From the NCBI GenBank assembly GCA_963989385.1, contig OZ022510.1:31439448-31503447 (forward strand): a stretch of DNA of 64,000 nt. The letters run 5' to 3'. The stretch comes from Ctena decussata. Taxonomy: Eukaryota > Mollusca > Bivalvia > Lucinida > Lucinidae. Below, piece by piece: positions 21,605-33,805 of this stretch. Within the stretch, counting starts at the first letter, position 1; every line of letters starts with the position of its first letter. The notes beneath the pieces were generated by a model. That model saw nothing but the letters and a program-made list of their open reading frames with translations, was not told the DNA's origin and ran no database searches. Both the position numbers and the translations under genes were made by a program.

Positions 21605-22150
21605 TATTACTTCAAACATTTCAGATAAAATTTCATCAATGAATTTCAAAGTGTTAGGGAATTACAGACCAAAAACACCTACGAGACACTGACAAGGGCA
21701 ATGACTATGTCCAAAGATATCGAAAATTGTCAATTAATACACTGTAAAAATGTGTTTAGAATCAATACAAAAATGCAGTCCGATTTTTTAGGTGTTTAAA
21801 TCGTAACATGTTCAATTTGCAACACGTTTAGGTTTATGTTTAGAAAAAAACATGTACAAAACTAGTTATATTTACCCTTTATTTTGAAAATTTACTCTGT
21901 CAACATTTTCGTCTCATTTTATCGTTCTTAAACGGGGGAAAAAAGAGAATGGATTCACAGACTTTGTCCGAGAAAATAATAGAAAAGGTGTACATGTTTA
22001 GCTATATGACATATTCCTAAACATGTTTACACCTAAACATGTAACCACTTGTGTTTTATAGCTAAGCGCGATTTTTAAACTGTAATCCCATGCGAGATGT
22101 TCCCAAGGGCAATGCACATGCAAAGTTTTAAGAAATGCATCAAAAGTATT
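21605..22150. other. Intergenic, nothing firm
   Basis: Recurring short words (AACATGTTTA, ACATGTTTAG, TTTACACCTAAACATG) suggest an old inverted repeat, with no clear edges. Confidence 0.3.
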
Positions 22151-22154
22151 CGTC

Positions 22155-22835
22155 ACAAAACGGAAACGAAGTGCTCACGGATGGACGGACAGACAGACGG
22201 ACTGACGGCAGACGGATAGACGGAAACGCGTGTAGAGCCAGCAGGAAAACATAATAACCTGCCACTAATGAAGTTTTTAAGTTGCATAAAGACAAGGTCA
22301 TTCTTTTATTTTTGTTCAAGGTCACTGAGATTCTGCCTGTCAACATTTTCAAACATCCCTGCTCTGAAACCACAGGGGCGATTGAAGCTATAGTTTATAT
22401 GGAGCTTCCTTCGGTCAGGGAAATGATAGTTTGATCAAGTAGTCTTGATCACATGGCCAAGATGGCTGCCATGCCCATATATGGTAAACACTATTTAAAA
22501 TTCTTTTTATCCAGACCCAAAATGCCCATGCCCTTAAAATTGTTTATGTGGCATGGGCAACTAGGGCCCTACAAAGTTTTTTTTCAAACGAAGACACTGC
22601 ATTGACCTTGACCTAATTTGTGGCAAGGTCAACTTTGCTACATTATGCTCTTTTATTAGATCATGCTTAAATATTAGATATCTCAGAGACTATTTTAGTC
22701 TAAGGTATGATATTTGGAATGTATGGTATAACTAAATGAGCAGATGAAGATATTATCCTGCTTAATGGTTAAGCCAGTCTTTGACCTTTGATCAAGGTCA
22801 CTTAATTTTTTAAATTAAATTGTGCATTCCTCCAA
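22155..22835 (-). repeat. Diverged monomer of the 27.5-31.2 kb satellite element
   Basis: A GGACGGACAGACAGACGGAC minisatellite is followed by GCTCTGAAACCAC, GGAGCTTCCTTCGGTC, GGCCAAGATGGCTGCCATGC, CCATATATGGTAAA, TTGACCTTGACC and CAAGGTCA in the order of a satellite monomer. It is heavily diverged. Confidence 0.6.
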
Positions 22836-23240
22836 AGCCACGGGTATAAAAGTTTTAACAAATGAGCGAAGTAACAAATTGTGTCTGTTGACAGTAAGAT
22901 CTCAGGTGAGCTACAAGACCATTAGTCTTACGGTTTTCTTCTGCTTCTAAAGTGTTTTGAAAAAGATGGCATATAAACCACAAATATGAGCTGTATGTTC
23001 TGCGGACAAATGATATTCGACTGATTTTTTTATCTATTCGTACAAGGACCAGCGAATAAAGGTATATCCGCTTAAAATAAAGAAACGAATTCTTCCGCAT
23101 TCAGCGATGCCAAACAGTCACATGGTAGGAAACGACCTGAGCTGGGGTTGCACTGTCAGCCTTGTGTCCCTTATATGGTGTATTCATCTCTCATTTCGTT
23201 GGTTGGTGCCTATATTTGTGGGATTATGTGTCTATAAAAA
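22836..23240. other. Intergenic, nothing recognised
   Basis: An 81-codon ORF (22855-23100 minus) has no motif. Confidence 0.35.
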
Positions 23241-23300
23241 CTACAATTTGATGATGACAGGCGAGTATGTCTGAAAAAGCCGAAACATTTTCGGTACTAA
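23240..23300 (+). other. Weak hammerhead-ribozyme-like core
   Basis: TTGATGATGACAGGCGAGTA is followed by TGTCTGAAA and GCCGAAAC. TGATGA ... GAAA with a short intervening GACA/TGTC stem recalls the hammerhead core found in Penelope-like and other retroelements. The usual CTGATGA cytosine is a T here and stems I and III were not established. Confidence 0.15.
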
Positions 23301-24512
23301 TTCTTTCCATTAACTTTTGTCTGCACAAACAATAAATCGTCACTTTCACTACAAAGAGTAGTTTTATGATGTTATTTACTTTATGTTTATATCAGCCATT
23401 CTCAAAGTTATGGCTTCGCAAATTCTTGTTTATAACTCACAAAGGACTTCTATTGTACAGGCGTATGTTTTCCTAACACTGGCATACCGAGACGCGTGGT
23501 TGTGTCAAAGTAGACATTCTTATTTAATTTTGACAGTTCTAAATGCCGCATGACCCTGATGAAACTTTAAGATAGATTAAAACTAAGTTTGTCTTTTACC
23601 GAAGATGTACTGTTCTGTTTTTTTTACCAACTTTTTCTTTATCTGAAATGCATGTGAATTTTGTTTCAAGAATATTTCTTTTCCTTCATGCTAATATCCC
23701 TCCGTCATGAAAGCATCTACCACTGAGGGCATACCAGTGCATTTTTTTGCAGTCACATTTTGAATCACATCTGACATTATGTACTAAAATAATTTTACAT
23801 GCATTAATATTTGACTAGAGACCCCGAAACACACAAAAGGCTAGTATATATGGAAAACGGGGATACTTTTATAGTAAAGAGGTTTTACTATCCTGGTAAA
23901 TATAGGAAATGGGAAGGGATTTAAGGGGAATGTGATATCGTGTTTTCCTCGAAAATATTAGCGCAAATGTCATAGTAAAATTGTAAAAGTGCATATCTCA
24001 TATTTTAGTGTTTTTTATAATATATAAACGTGTTTGGGGTAAAAAATATTCGAATATATGTTCACACAGTGATACATTTCCATAACCGAATGCTTACTTA
24101 ATACAAGCAGAGCTTTCACAAAAAGCTTGGTCTACGCATAGCAACCATTTATTAGTGATGCTTATCAAATAAACCATTGCAACCACAAAAATCTAAAATA
24201 TAATTTTTGTCCTCAGACACTTAAAAGCCGACTTAAAATCTTCCTTGGTGGATTTGAAGCACGGGTACGAGTGGTCGGGATCATACCATTCCATGTTTGA
24301 AAGACAATAAAATAGGCCGTGAAATCACGTCATTCATTCATCTGTACCTTGTGATGCATTCTGCTACATTGTGATACCATCTGTGCGGTATTTCATATGA
24401 CCGCTCACGACAAATTTGCAAACAGCCCATGGCCGCTCACGACATCTATGCGAATAGCGCTCACACCACATATGCGAACAATTGCATAAAGGTCACGTTG
24501 CAATGTGGGTAA
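23301..24512. other. Intergenic, nothing recognised
   Basis: AT-rich. At 24405-24475 there are short imperfect repeats of GCTCACGACA and ATATGCGAAC type. No gene was found. Confidence 0.4.
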
Positions 24513-24569
24513 CTAATTGTTGTACTTCCCATGTCAAAAGCAATTACCCATGGGAAGTACAACAATTAG
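24513..24569. repeat. Isolated hairpin
   Basis: CTAATTGTTGTACTTCCCATG is perfectly complementary to the stretch ending at 24569, with a loop of about 15 bases. It is 57 bp in total and the only copy seen. Confidence 0.75.
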
Positions 24570-24884
24570 ACAATAGACGTAGACAATAATAACGAATGGC
24601 CTTATCCAAATACTTCCGTTCGACAGGAAATAAAGAACTCAAAAGTTGAAATAAATGGTTCATTGAGGTGCTTAACATGGATGTCAACATCTGTCGGTGA
24701 AACGACTGTGGTATCGAGGGAATAAAGGCAGACATGATAATGGTTTAAGAAGTAATTATCAAAATGAGGTTTGGATCTCTGCATCGTTTCTTAGACTGCA
24801 ATAATTTTTCAAACATAGCCTTGAATGATTAAACTTCATCGAAATCTCTCGTGGGAGGGATTTTTATACAGTTTTAGCATATTT
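24570..24884. other. Spacer, nothing recognised
   Basis: No supported feature. Confidence 0.4.
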
Positions 24885-25066
24885 AAACCGCGACCTGACC
24901 AAATCAACAAAGTGGCATGTGGTCCACGCGAAGGCTCAGATCAGCCTGGACATCCTTAGCTACCATTGAAACGCACAGTCAACACTCTGATCAGACTGGG
25001 CGGATGCCCAGGCTGATTTTAGTCTTCGCGTGTACCACTTTGTTCGTTTTATCGTGTTGCGGCTCA
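24885..25066. mobile_element. GAGCC palindromic MITE, internally deleted
   Basis: Ends AACCGCGACCTGACCAAATC and TCGTGTTGCGGCTC. The part between the first GCCTGG block and the central AGCTACC is missing. ATTTA is repeated on both outer sides. Confidence 0.8.
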
Positions 25067-25940
25067 TTTAAAAGTTCCGAAAGAACCCTAAATAATGGGA
25101 CAGAAGTGCCCGAGGAAACAGGGTAAAAAGAGATAAGCCTTATTAGAAGTGTAAAAAGGGCAATTATCATGACTGACAAAATCTGATTCCATTTCCCACC
25201 CGCGACACAAAATGGAAAATACTAACACAAAACACCAACACAGGTAGTCAGAAACATGAGCAGATAGCACAATAAAAAGGTGAAAATACAAGCTGGTCTT
25301 AACCAAACATAAAAATATTAGGTGTACAAAACATTTTTATATATTTTCTATGATAAATACATACATATATACATACATAAGGTCCAAAGACTACCGATAA
25401 GAGGACACAACTAACAATAACATTGATAAACCACAACTGAAGCAGCACCTTGGATCAGCTAGTAATATATACAGTAATCCATGAGTCCATGATGGCCGTA
25501 GTTTAACTAAGCGAGGTGATGCTCCTTTCGATTTTACAAAGCTTCAAGTCACGTACTAGCTTCCATCAAGACTCAAGAACAAGTGAATGACTGGACGTTT
25601 CTGATAAGATAGCTGTTGTTTTTGCAGCAGTCTGGATCTGTCTCATTCTAACTTCAAACCAATACCAGATGTAAAACCAAAGCTTATTTATTCCATGTAC
25701 ACAATTTCAATAGCCGATGTGATGTTGTCTACAAAATGTTTGTAGTCAAGCAACCAGATATGTCTTACGTATAGCAGAAATTTGTGTTGTTTGGGAAAAT
25801 GCCTTTTATGTCAACTTTCAGGTTCTATAATATCTATTGTAGGCAAAACGAATTCTAAGAAGTAAAAACAATAATCATAAAATAATAAAAATAAAAGTAA
25901 AAATAATCATTATAATGGTAATGCAAATATAAATAATAAA
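25067..25940. other. Intergenic, nothing recognised
   Basis: Includes a small ATAC-rich microsatellite near 25350-25380 and an AT-rich AATAATAAAA stretch near 25870-25940. Confidence 0.4.
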
Positions 25941-25942
25941 GA

Positions 25943-26093
25943 ATTGAAATTTGATTTTTCAGCGTTCATCGTGGGATGAAGCCAGCAGGCGGAGCTAAAA
26001 TTTCATGAAGCGCGAAGCGCTTCTTGAAGAATTTAAGCGACGACCACTGGCTTCTTCACACAATGAACACTGAAAAATTAAATTTTTATTCTT
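25943..26093. repeat. Long hairpin, locus C
   Basis: GAATTGAAATTTGATTTTTC and AGCGTTCATCGTGGGATGAA with GCCAGCAGG are matched in reverse on the right arm (CCACTGGCTTCTTCACACAA and TGAACACTGAAAAATTAAAT). A tip GAAGCGC|GAAGCGCTTC sits near 26010. A third copy of the arm lies at 26313. Confidence 0.7.
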
Positions 26094-26189
26094 ATATTTA
26101 CACTCTATTTTAGACCCTTGCTGTGCTGTTTTCGTGGTAATTTAATGTAGAATATGCAAATATATGCGTTGAAGAAAAGACATAAACGA

Positions 26190-26340
26190 CGTATTCGGCC
26201 ATTACGTTAAACAGCCGTCGCCCTAATGTGGCGTCAATCGAACGTTACGTTGACCAATCAAGACGTTTGTTTACCTTAGACGTCACTTGACGACAACGTC
26301 ACATGATCAACTGTCGTTCATCGGTGAATGAAGCCAGTTG
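26190..26340. promoter_or_regulatory. CRE/CCAAT cluster, locus C
   Basis: ACGACGTATT, GGCGTCAATCG, GACCAATCAAGACG, TAGACGTCACTTGACG and AACGTCACATG lie within 100 bp. They are bounded on the right by GTTCATCGGTGAATGAAGCC, which repeats the left arm of the hairpin at 25960. Confidence 0.4.
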
Positions 26341-27000
26341 CTCTATATGGTTTATCAATGGGAAGTCAGTGGCGAGTGTATATATTAATAATAATAATAA
26401 TATCCATGAGAATGATAACAATAATACAAATGGATTATATTTAGAAAGGTTAATACATATAGCGTTATTATACAGTGATCTGCACGCGGTACCCTACTTA
26501 CTACACGATGCGGCGATAAATTTACTACCAGTTGCAGCGATAATACTAGCATTAAATTTTATTATTCTCAGCACGGACGTTGCTGACTGTAGGTGTAGCT
26601 ACTAACTGCCAAGGAAAACGGAATCTAGCAATATGGCATGCAAATGAAGCCACCGGGGATTATTTGTGCTGAGAGACGCACGTAAAGTGGCATCCAAAAT
26701 GGTATGCCTATAAACTTGACAATGCTCTTGAGTGATAAGGAATCTGGTGTCAAGAAATGGGTTAATAGCTTGTTTTTTACCATAGAGGGTCTAGTTTTAA
26801 CAATGTCATCCGTTTTCTGCATGTTGTGAGAATGTAGGGTAGGACAAAGATGCTTTAGTTAAAAATAGTATACCTTCGGCAGTCCTCAGTTGAAGATAAG
26901 GGCTTAGAACAAACTGAAGACATGTTCCAGACGCAATCAAATTAACAATTACACAAACCATACTGTTCTTATATTTACATGCATGCAATCGCCCAATGGG
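26341..27000. other. Intergenic, nothing firm
   Basis: A 100-codon ORF starting at 26303 overlaps the cluster, contains an Asn-rich stretch from an AATAAT microsatellite (26384-26402), and has no recognisable domain. It is probably chance. Confidence 0.35.
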
Positions 27001-27002
27001 CA

Positions 27003-27105
27003 TATGACTTCGAAACGACGTCGTGCTGACGAGGATGCGACGTCAGCACGTCCCATCATCAACAGTGCGACGTCATTTCGACGCCATTTACTTGATGGGC
27101 ATTGA
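27003..27105. promoter_or_regulatory. GACGTC-rich imperfect inverted repeat
   Basis: ACGACGTCGTGCTGACG, TGCGACGTCAGCACGTCC and TGCGACGTCATTTCGACGCC are packed in 75 bp. The outer GGGCATATGAC and ACTTGATGGGCATTG are weakly inverted. Confidence 0.35.
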
Positions 27106-27477
27106 CTTTTGTTTAACACTATTGCAAAAAGTTTCAACTACTTCAGGTACCAAGTATACTGAGGGATTTTAAAAACGTACCATTGTATATCATGTTATTT
27201 TACCCAGAGTTTGCAATATTGGAAAGGTTTGAGCACTCGTGCGAGTTAGCTTTGTTGAGTTCTTTAAGTCTGCAAACGCTTACAGAGAGTGTTCAACCAT
27301 GCATAGAAATTTCGAGAAGAATGGAAATTTGGTTACTTTTTCGCATAAAATTTTAACGAATTCACATTTTGTCGAATTTGAATGTTTATGCATCTGAATA
27401 AATACAACACACTGTAAAAATAATTAAAAATGGCAAAGATCCTTGAAAAAGTGTTTTATCGATGTTCGAAATTTGGA
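27106..27477. other. Spacer, nothing recognised
   Basis: No supported feature. Confidence 0.4.
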
Positions 27478-30400
27478 TTTTCAGCTCACCTGAGCCAGCG
27501 GCTCCGGGGGAGCTTATAGGATGGTAAGGCTCCGTCGTCCGTCGTCCGTCCGTCCGTCGTCCGTCCGTCAACAATTTCAAACGACTTCTCCTCTGAAACC
27601 GCTGGGCAAATAGTAACCAAATTTCATATGTAGCCTCCAGGGGTCTTAGGAACAAAAAGTTATTCAAACGGTCCTGGTCACATGACCAACATGGCCGCCA
27701 TGCCCATATATGGTAAAAACCTAAACAAGAGGACCATTGGTCCTGTAGCTCACCCGAGTCCATTCAGCCTCAGTACTCTAGGGTAAGTTAGTCTAAGGCC
27801 ATCGGTCAACTGGTTCGGGTGAAAAAGATTGTTAAAGGTTTTAACCATATATGGGCATGGAGGACATGTTGGTCATGTGACCTGGACATTTGAAAATTTT
27901 TTCTTTCCCTCAACCCCCTGGGGGCTCTATATGAAGTTTGGTTTCAAAACTGGCCCAGGGGTTTTGAGGAGATGGTTTGATATTGTCAAAATGACAGAGT
28001 TCTGGGTCAAAAGTCAAAGAATGACCTTGATCTCTTGTACCGGTACTCAAAAATCTTCATGTACTCATTAAGATGACAGTAGATATCAATTTTTAGGCAT
28101 AAATCTTCAAAACTTTCCATGAAATCTTATGTTCTAGCATTTTCCCACATTTGACCTTGCCGTAAAATAGTCAAGGTCAACCCAAGGTCATCATTTTGAA
28201 CAATCTAGATAGTACTGGAGATCCCAATGCTACATACCAAGCTTCAAGGCCATCGGTCAATTGGTTCTGGAGAAGAAGATTTTTAAAGGATTTTACCATA
28301 TATGGAGCCTGGCAGCCATGTTGGTCATATGACCTGGACCGTTTGAACTAATTTTCATTCCCTCAAACCCCTGGAGGCTCTATATGAAATTTGGTTACAA
28401 TTGGCTCAGTTGCTTTTGAGGAGATTGTTTGATATTGTCGAAATATGAGAGTTCTGGGTCAAAGGTCAAAGAATGACCTTGACTTCTTGTACTCAAAAAT
28501 CTTCATGTACTCATTAAGATAAGTGTATATACCAATTTTTAGGCATAAATCTTCAAAACTTTCCATGAAATCTTATGTTCTAGCATTTTCCCATATTTGA
28601 CCTTGCCGTAAAAAAGATCAAGGTCAACCAAAGGTCATAATTTGAATAATCTTGATAGTACTCGAGTACCCAAAGCTACATACCAAGTTTCAAGGCCATC
28701 GGTCAATTGGTTCTGGAGATGAAGATTTTCAAAGGTTTTTATAATATATGGGCATGGCAGCCATATTGGTCATGTGACCTGGACCGTATGAATATTTCTC
28801 TGTTCCCTCAACTCCTGGAGGCTCTTTATGAAATTTGGTTTCAATTGGCCAAGGGCTTTTGAGGAGATTGTTTGGAATTGTCAAAATATGAGAGTTCTGG
28901 GTCAAAGGTCAAAGAATGACCTTGACCTCTTGTACTCATAAATCTTCATGTACTAATTAAGATGACTGTAGATACCAATTTTTAGCCCAAAATTTTCAAC
29001 AGTTTCCAAGATATCTTATGTTCTAGCATTTTGCCATAGAAAAGCACAAGGAAGAAAATTTGACCTTACTGTAAAAAAAGGTCAAGGTCAACCTAAGGTC
29101 ATAATTTGAACAATCTTGGTAGTACTTACGTACCCAATGCTACATACCAAGTTTCAAGGCCATCGGCCTACTGGTTCTGGAGAAGAAGATTTTTTTAGGT
29201 TTTTACCATATATGGGCATGGCGGCCATGTTGGTCATGTGACCAGGACCGTTTGAACAACTTTTCGTTCCTAAGGTCCCAGGAGGCTACATATGAAATTT
29301 GGTTACAATTGGCCCAGCGGTTTCAGAGGAGAAGTTGTTTGAAATTGTTGACGGACGACGGACGGACGGACGGACGGACGGACGACGGACGACGACGGAC
29401 GACGGAGCCTGACCATACTATAAGCTCCCCCGGAGCCTCTGGCTCAGGTGAGCTAAAAAATCTTCTTCTCCAGAACCAATAGGCTGATGGCCTTGAAACT
29501 TAATATGTTGCATTGGGTACAAGAGTACTACCAAGATTCTTCAAATTATGACCTTCGGTTGACCTTGACCTTTTTTACGGTAAGGTCAAATTTGTTTCCT
29601 TGTGCTTTTATATGGCAAAATGCAAGAACATAAGATATCTTGGAAACTGTTGAAGATTTTGGGCTAAAAATTGGTATCTATAGTCATCTTAATGAATACA
29701 TGAAGATTTATGAATACAAGAGGTCAAGGTCATTCTTTGACCTTTGACCCAGAACTCATATTTTGACTATTTCAAACAATCTCCTCAAAAGCCACTGGGC
29801 CAATTGAAACCAAATTTCATATAGAGCCTCCAGGGGTTATGGAAACAAAAATTTATTCATACGGTCCAGGTCACATGACCAACATGGCTGCCACGCCCAT
29901 ATGGCAAAAACCTTTTAAAAATCTTCTTCTCCAGAACCAGTTGACCAATGGCTTTGAAACTTGGTATGTATCATTGGGTACTCAAGTACTATCAAGATTG
30001 TTCAAATTATGATTTTGGGTTGGCCTTGACCTTTTTACCGCAAGGTCAAATATGTGAAAATACTAGAACATAAGATTTCTTGGAAAGTTTTGAAGATTAA
30101 GGCCTAAAAAATGGTATACGCAGTCAAATTAATGAGTACATAAAGATCTTTGAGTACAAGAGGTCAAGGTCATTTTTTGACCTTTGGCCCAGAACTCTCA
30201 TACTTTGACAATTTCAAACACTCTCCTCAAAAACCAATGAGCGAATTGTAACCAAATTTCATATAGAGCCTCCAGGGGTTGAGGGAATGAAAATTTGTTC
30301 AAAGGGTCCAGGTCACATGCCCAACATGGCCGCCACGCTCATATATGGTAAAAACTTTTAAAAATCTTCTTATCCAGAACCAATTGACCGATGGCCTTGA

Positions 30401-31168
30401 AACATGGTATGTAGCATTGGGTACTCGAGTACTATCAAGATGTTGAAAATGATGACCTTGGGTTGACCTTGACCATTTTGCAGCAAGGTCAAATATGGGA
30501 AAATTCTAGAACATAAGATTTCATGGAAAGTTTTGAAGATTTAGGCCTAAAAATTGGTAAATACAGTCATCTTAATAAGTACATGAAGATTCATGAGTAC
30601 AAGAGGTTAAGGTTGTTCTTTGACCTTTGACCCTGAATTCTCATAGTTTGACAATTTCAAACACTTCTTAAAAGCCACTGAGCAAATTGTAACAAAAAAA
30701 AAACATATAGAGCCTTCTGGGGTTGAGGGAACGAAAATTTCTTCACATGGTCTGGGCCACATGATCAACATGGCAGCCATGCCCATATATGGTAAAAACC
30801 TTTAAAAATCTTCTTCTTCAGAACCAATTGACCAATGGCCTTGAAACTTGATATGTATCATTGGGTACTCCAGTTCTATCAAGATTGTTCAAATTATGAC
30901 CTTGGGTTGACCTTGACCTTTTTATGGCAAGGTCAAATATTGGAAAATGCTAGAACATAAGATTTCATGTTCAGTTTTGGAGATTTTGGCCTAAAAATGG
31001 TATATATGGTTGTTTTAATGAGGACATGAAGATTTATGAGTAGAAGAAGTCATGATCAGTCTTTGACTTTCGACCCAAGACTCATATTTTAGCAATTTCA
31101 GACCTAAGAAAATGCCACTTTGCAAATTGTTGAGGTGAGCGATTCAGGGCCTCATGGCCCTCTTGTTT
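27478..31168 (-). mobile_element. Satellite-bearing element with self-family insertion
   Basis: The host element begins at GCTCACCTGAGCCAGCGGCT (27485) with a GTCCGTCC minisatellite, and ends with AGGTGAGCGATTCAGGGCC and GGCCCTCTTGTTTT near 31168. Its interior is a tandem array of ~450-bp monomers. Each carries CCATATATGG, GGCCGCCATG, GGTCACATGACC and paired AAGGTCAAGGTCA words. In the minus direction the monomers start near 29459, 29922, 30360 and 30800. The array is interrupted between GGTAAAAACC (27722) and AAATCTTCTT (29459) by an inverted member of the same family. ORFs inside are artefacts of the repeat. Confidence 0.75.
27723..29458 (+). mobile_element. Inverted second member inserted in the satellite element
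   Basis: It starts AACAAGAGGACCATTGGTCC (27725) and ends with CTCCCCCGGAGCC and GGCTCAGGTGAGC near 29453. Plus-oriented monomers begin at about 27827, 28272, 28722 and 29187 (spacing 445-465), and a GACG minisatellite lies at 29350-29405. TAAA flanks both outer edges, and the host monomer reads through if this segment is removed. Confidence 0.7.
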
Positions 31169-32320
31169 TAAAAAATAGGGTACCGTTCAAAATTGGGAGA
31201 TACCCGACTTAAAAGCCGACCAATTGATGGTATACCTACCCAGATTATGAGAGTATGTCATAATACCAATTCCCAGCAAATTTGAATAATTATTCAAATG
31301 TTGTCTGTTACCCTCACTTCCGGTTTTTGTGCAAAAAGTTTGAATCTTTGCAAAATGACGTTGAAAAGAAAGACATGGTACCGATAAAAAGAGGACACAA
31401 AGCATGAACAATGAATAACCTCTGATTTTTATGTTATTGAAATCTGATCAGCAGTTACGAAATCGCAGCAAACTGAAAATCACGCTTCAATCATCATTGG
31501 AATAATGCGAATTTATCTCCCTTTAGGAATATTCTAAAGCCAAATTTTGCATTCATTTTGAAAGCTTATGTTCCCGGTGAAAATTAGAATAAACCAAAAT
31601 TACAATAGTTGATGGCTGTATGAAACAAAAATTCATCTTTCTAGCATACCCAAAGCTACAAACTGGTGCGTTTCTAAAGTCTCTCAGTATATAAAATATT
31701 GGGAAGATAGTGCTACACCCTCCAACAATAAAATAAATGAGTTGTACATTTGCCATAATAACTGTGACTTTACCGAACTTTGTAGACGCCTGAATGTGCC
31801 CAGTGCAGATGCGATGATGAATATATAAATACAAGGGTGAGAAATCTTAGCCGAGACGCTTGACAAGACATTTAGGCATTGTAGAGAAATATTGAGTAAA
31901 GCGTCATGGGAAAAGAAACAGACATTGCAATTCGTTAAAGGAGCAATTATCTAATAGGGTTTCTGTATATGCATCACTTCCAGACTGTAGGTAGTGTGAA
32001 AAAGTGTCTTGAATGCTAAATGCGGACATTACTCCCTTTGTATACTGGAAGAACTGTAGATAATCAGAACAAATCTCCATTTAGATTATAGCACATTGAA
32101 CAGTCGGGATACGTTTGAAACTGACAAAGCTATTAAAAGCTCTAGCGTTCTTCTTCTTTTCATCTGAAAGAAAACATACGAGGGCTGATCCAGAGGTAAT
32201 GTCACTGATAAAAAGAGAGCAACACGATTTCGTATTCAGTTACCTTGATTTAATCGCATTACGGTCTGGATATAGTGTACAGTAATCGGGATAGCGAGAC
32301 AGACTGAAGGCATGGTAACG
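31169..32320. other. Intergenic, nothing recognised
   Basis: ORFs of up to 93 codons on the minus strand (31553-31834) have no motif. No shared repeat was seen. Confidence 0.4.
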
Positions 32321-32327
32321 GCATGCG

Positions 32328-32365
32328 GCGCACGTCAGTGACGTTGTTGACGTTCCAGACGTAGT
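32328..32365. promoter_or_regulatory. ACGT-rich cluster
   Basis: GCACGTCAGTGACGTTG, TTGACGTTCC and AGACGTAG occur within 38 bp. This is the same flavour as the clusters at 4903, 26190 and 33170. Confidence 0.3.
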
Positions 32366-32923
32366 TTCGATATTATGTCATGTTCAAAGAAGCATATTCC
32401 TTGTTCCAGCATAGTAATAATATCTGTTCACCATGTTTATCTTATCTCTCAATATTATTTGAACAGCCCTGCAGATCATGTTAATGAATTGTCACAATAT
32501 TCGATTTGCAGAGCATCCATCTTTATGTATGGGGTCCAATCAAGAGTGACATTTTTGTCAGACATAGCACATAAAGGTCTTCCGGTTTACAGACGATCCT
32601 CTAGCGACTTATCCGTACCCGTCAAGCACTAATTCTACCTATACACAAGCCTCATAGTCACTGTTTTATCACCGCATGTCTAACTAAACAGTCTTAGAGT
32701 CTCTGATGGTGATATAAATATGCGCTGACACGTTTGTCAGAAATCAGCATTTTTTTCACCCGAAAGTAACAAGTATTAGCACTAACTAGCAAACTTCAAG
32801 CTGCAATTACAATATAAAAATTCACCGTTGGGCGGCAGAAATATATTTCGTCGTCGTATAAAATTTTCATCTGATTTGGCGCGTTAGTTTGCATTTGATG
32901 TGTGATTGAAATTATGTACCTGT
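32366..32923. other. Intergenic, nothing recognised
   Basis: An 85-codon ORF at 32375-32632 has no motif. Confidence 0.35.
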
Positions 32924-33106
32924 ATTAATTAGGGGATAACTGTCTTGAAAATTATCATTTGTGGAGGTAAATCATCGGTTTTATGGTCGGAAATTTCGTT
33001 TTACGGCGACGCGCCACGGAGCCGTAAAACGCAATTTGCGACCATAAAAACGATGATTTACCTACCCAAATGACAATTTTCAAGACAGTTATCCCCATTT
33101 TAATGC
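32924..33106. repeat. 183-bp long hairpin, locus D
   Basis: GGGGATAACTGTCTTGAAAA, GGTAAATCATCGGTTTTATG and GTTTTACGGC are all matched in reverse order on the right arm (GCCGTAAAACG, CATAAAAACGATGATTTACC, TTTTCAAGACAGTTATCCCC). The tip loop is about a dozen bases. It is close to perfect over some 80 pairs. Confidence 0.85.
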
Positions 33107-33164
33107 AATTTTTACATTTTTACCTTTAAAAGTGTGCTACTTTGCACCCATAGCGAACGCTTTC

Positions 33165-33245
33165 AGCGACGTAAAACCAGACGCCAACCAATAAGAAGTG
33201 ACGTTACGTAATGACGTCGGGTTTCCGACAGTATATCGCGGTTGC
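33165..33245. promoter_or_regulatory. CRE/CCAAT cluster, locus D left
   Basis: CGACGTAAAACC, GACGCCAACCAATAAG, GTGACGTTACGTAATGACGT and CGGGTTTCC follow the long hairpin within 60 bp. Confidence 0.4.
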
Positions 33246-33710
33246 ACTACAGTAAAAAAAATGTTCATTATGCAAGCCCCACCTCTTTGGGGGAGAGCTT
33301 TCAGGAGTATAATGCATATTTGCCGGCCCCTGATGGGGTTTATTATAAAAGTTGAATATTTTTCTGAATGTTATGCTTATTTATTATTATAAAAAAAATG
33401 GAGCTTATTTACAAAGCTGTTTTGCTACATTTTTGTTGGGGTTGAAAAATACACAGTGGGTGCCAGTGAAAGTTTCGAGATTTATTCACTGCGAACAACA
33501 CCCTGTCAGCACTAAAAATAGAATAAGTCAAAAATATGCCGCACAACCCCCAACTTTTTTAGCTATTACTGGTAGGTAAAGGTGTTGTCTATTCAATTCC
33601 ATGCCTCAATTTGGAAAGTTTAGACCAGGAGAAAATTGGCAGTGCATTGACCCATTTTGCACTGTGAGCTATGGGATTTTATTTTAGTGTAGTGCCACCT
33701 CACAGGATTT
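33246..33710. other. Spacer, nothing recognised
   Basis: ORFs of 64 and 75 codons at 33198-33392 and 33352-33579 overlap but have no motif. Confidence 0.35.
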
Positions 33711-33721
33711 ACTGTCGCAAA

Positions 33722-33805
33722 TTTTTGACGTTATCCAATCAGACGTCGCGTTACATACGTAAGTGCGTTAGAAGCAACTTTTTCTGACGTGCGGCGCGAT
33801 GGCAT
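33722..33805. promoter_or_regulatory. CRE/CCAAT cluster, locus D right
   Basis: TTGACGTTATCCAATCAGAC, GACGTCGCG, TACGTAAG and CTGACGTGCG lie within 80 bp. Confidence 0.35.

Noticed and set aside
27386..29482. ORFs of 76-125 codons in the satellite element
   Set aside because: They follow the tandem monomers and the GACG minisatellite, and no protein family is recognisable.
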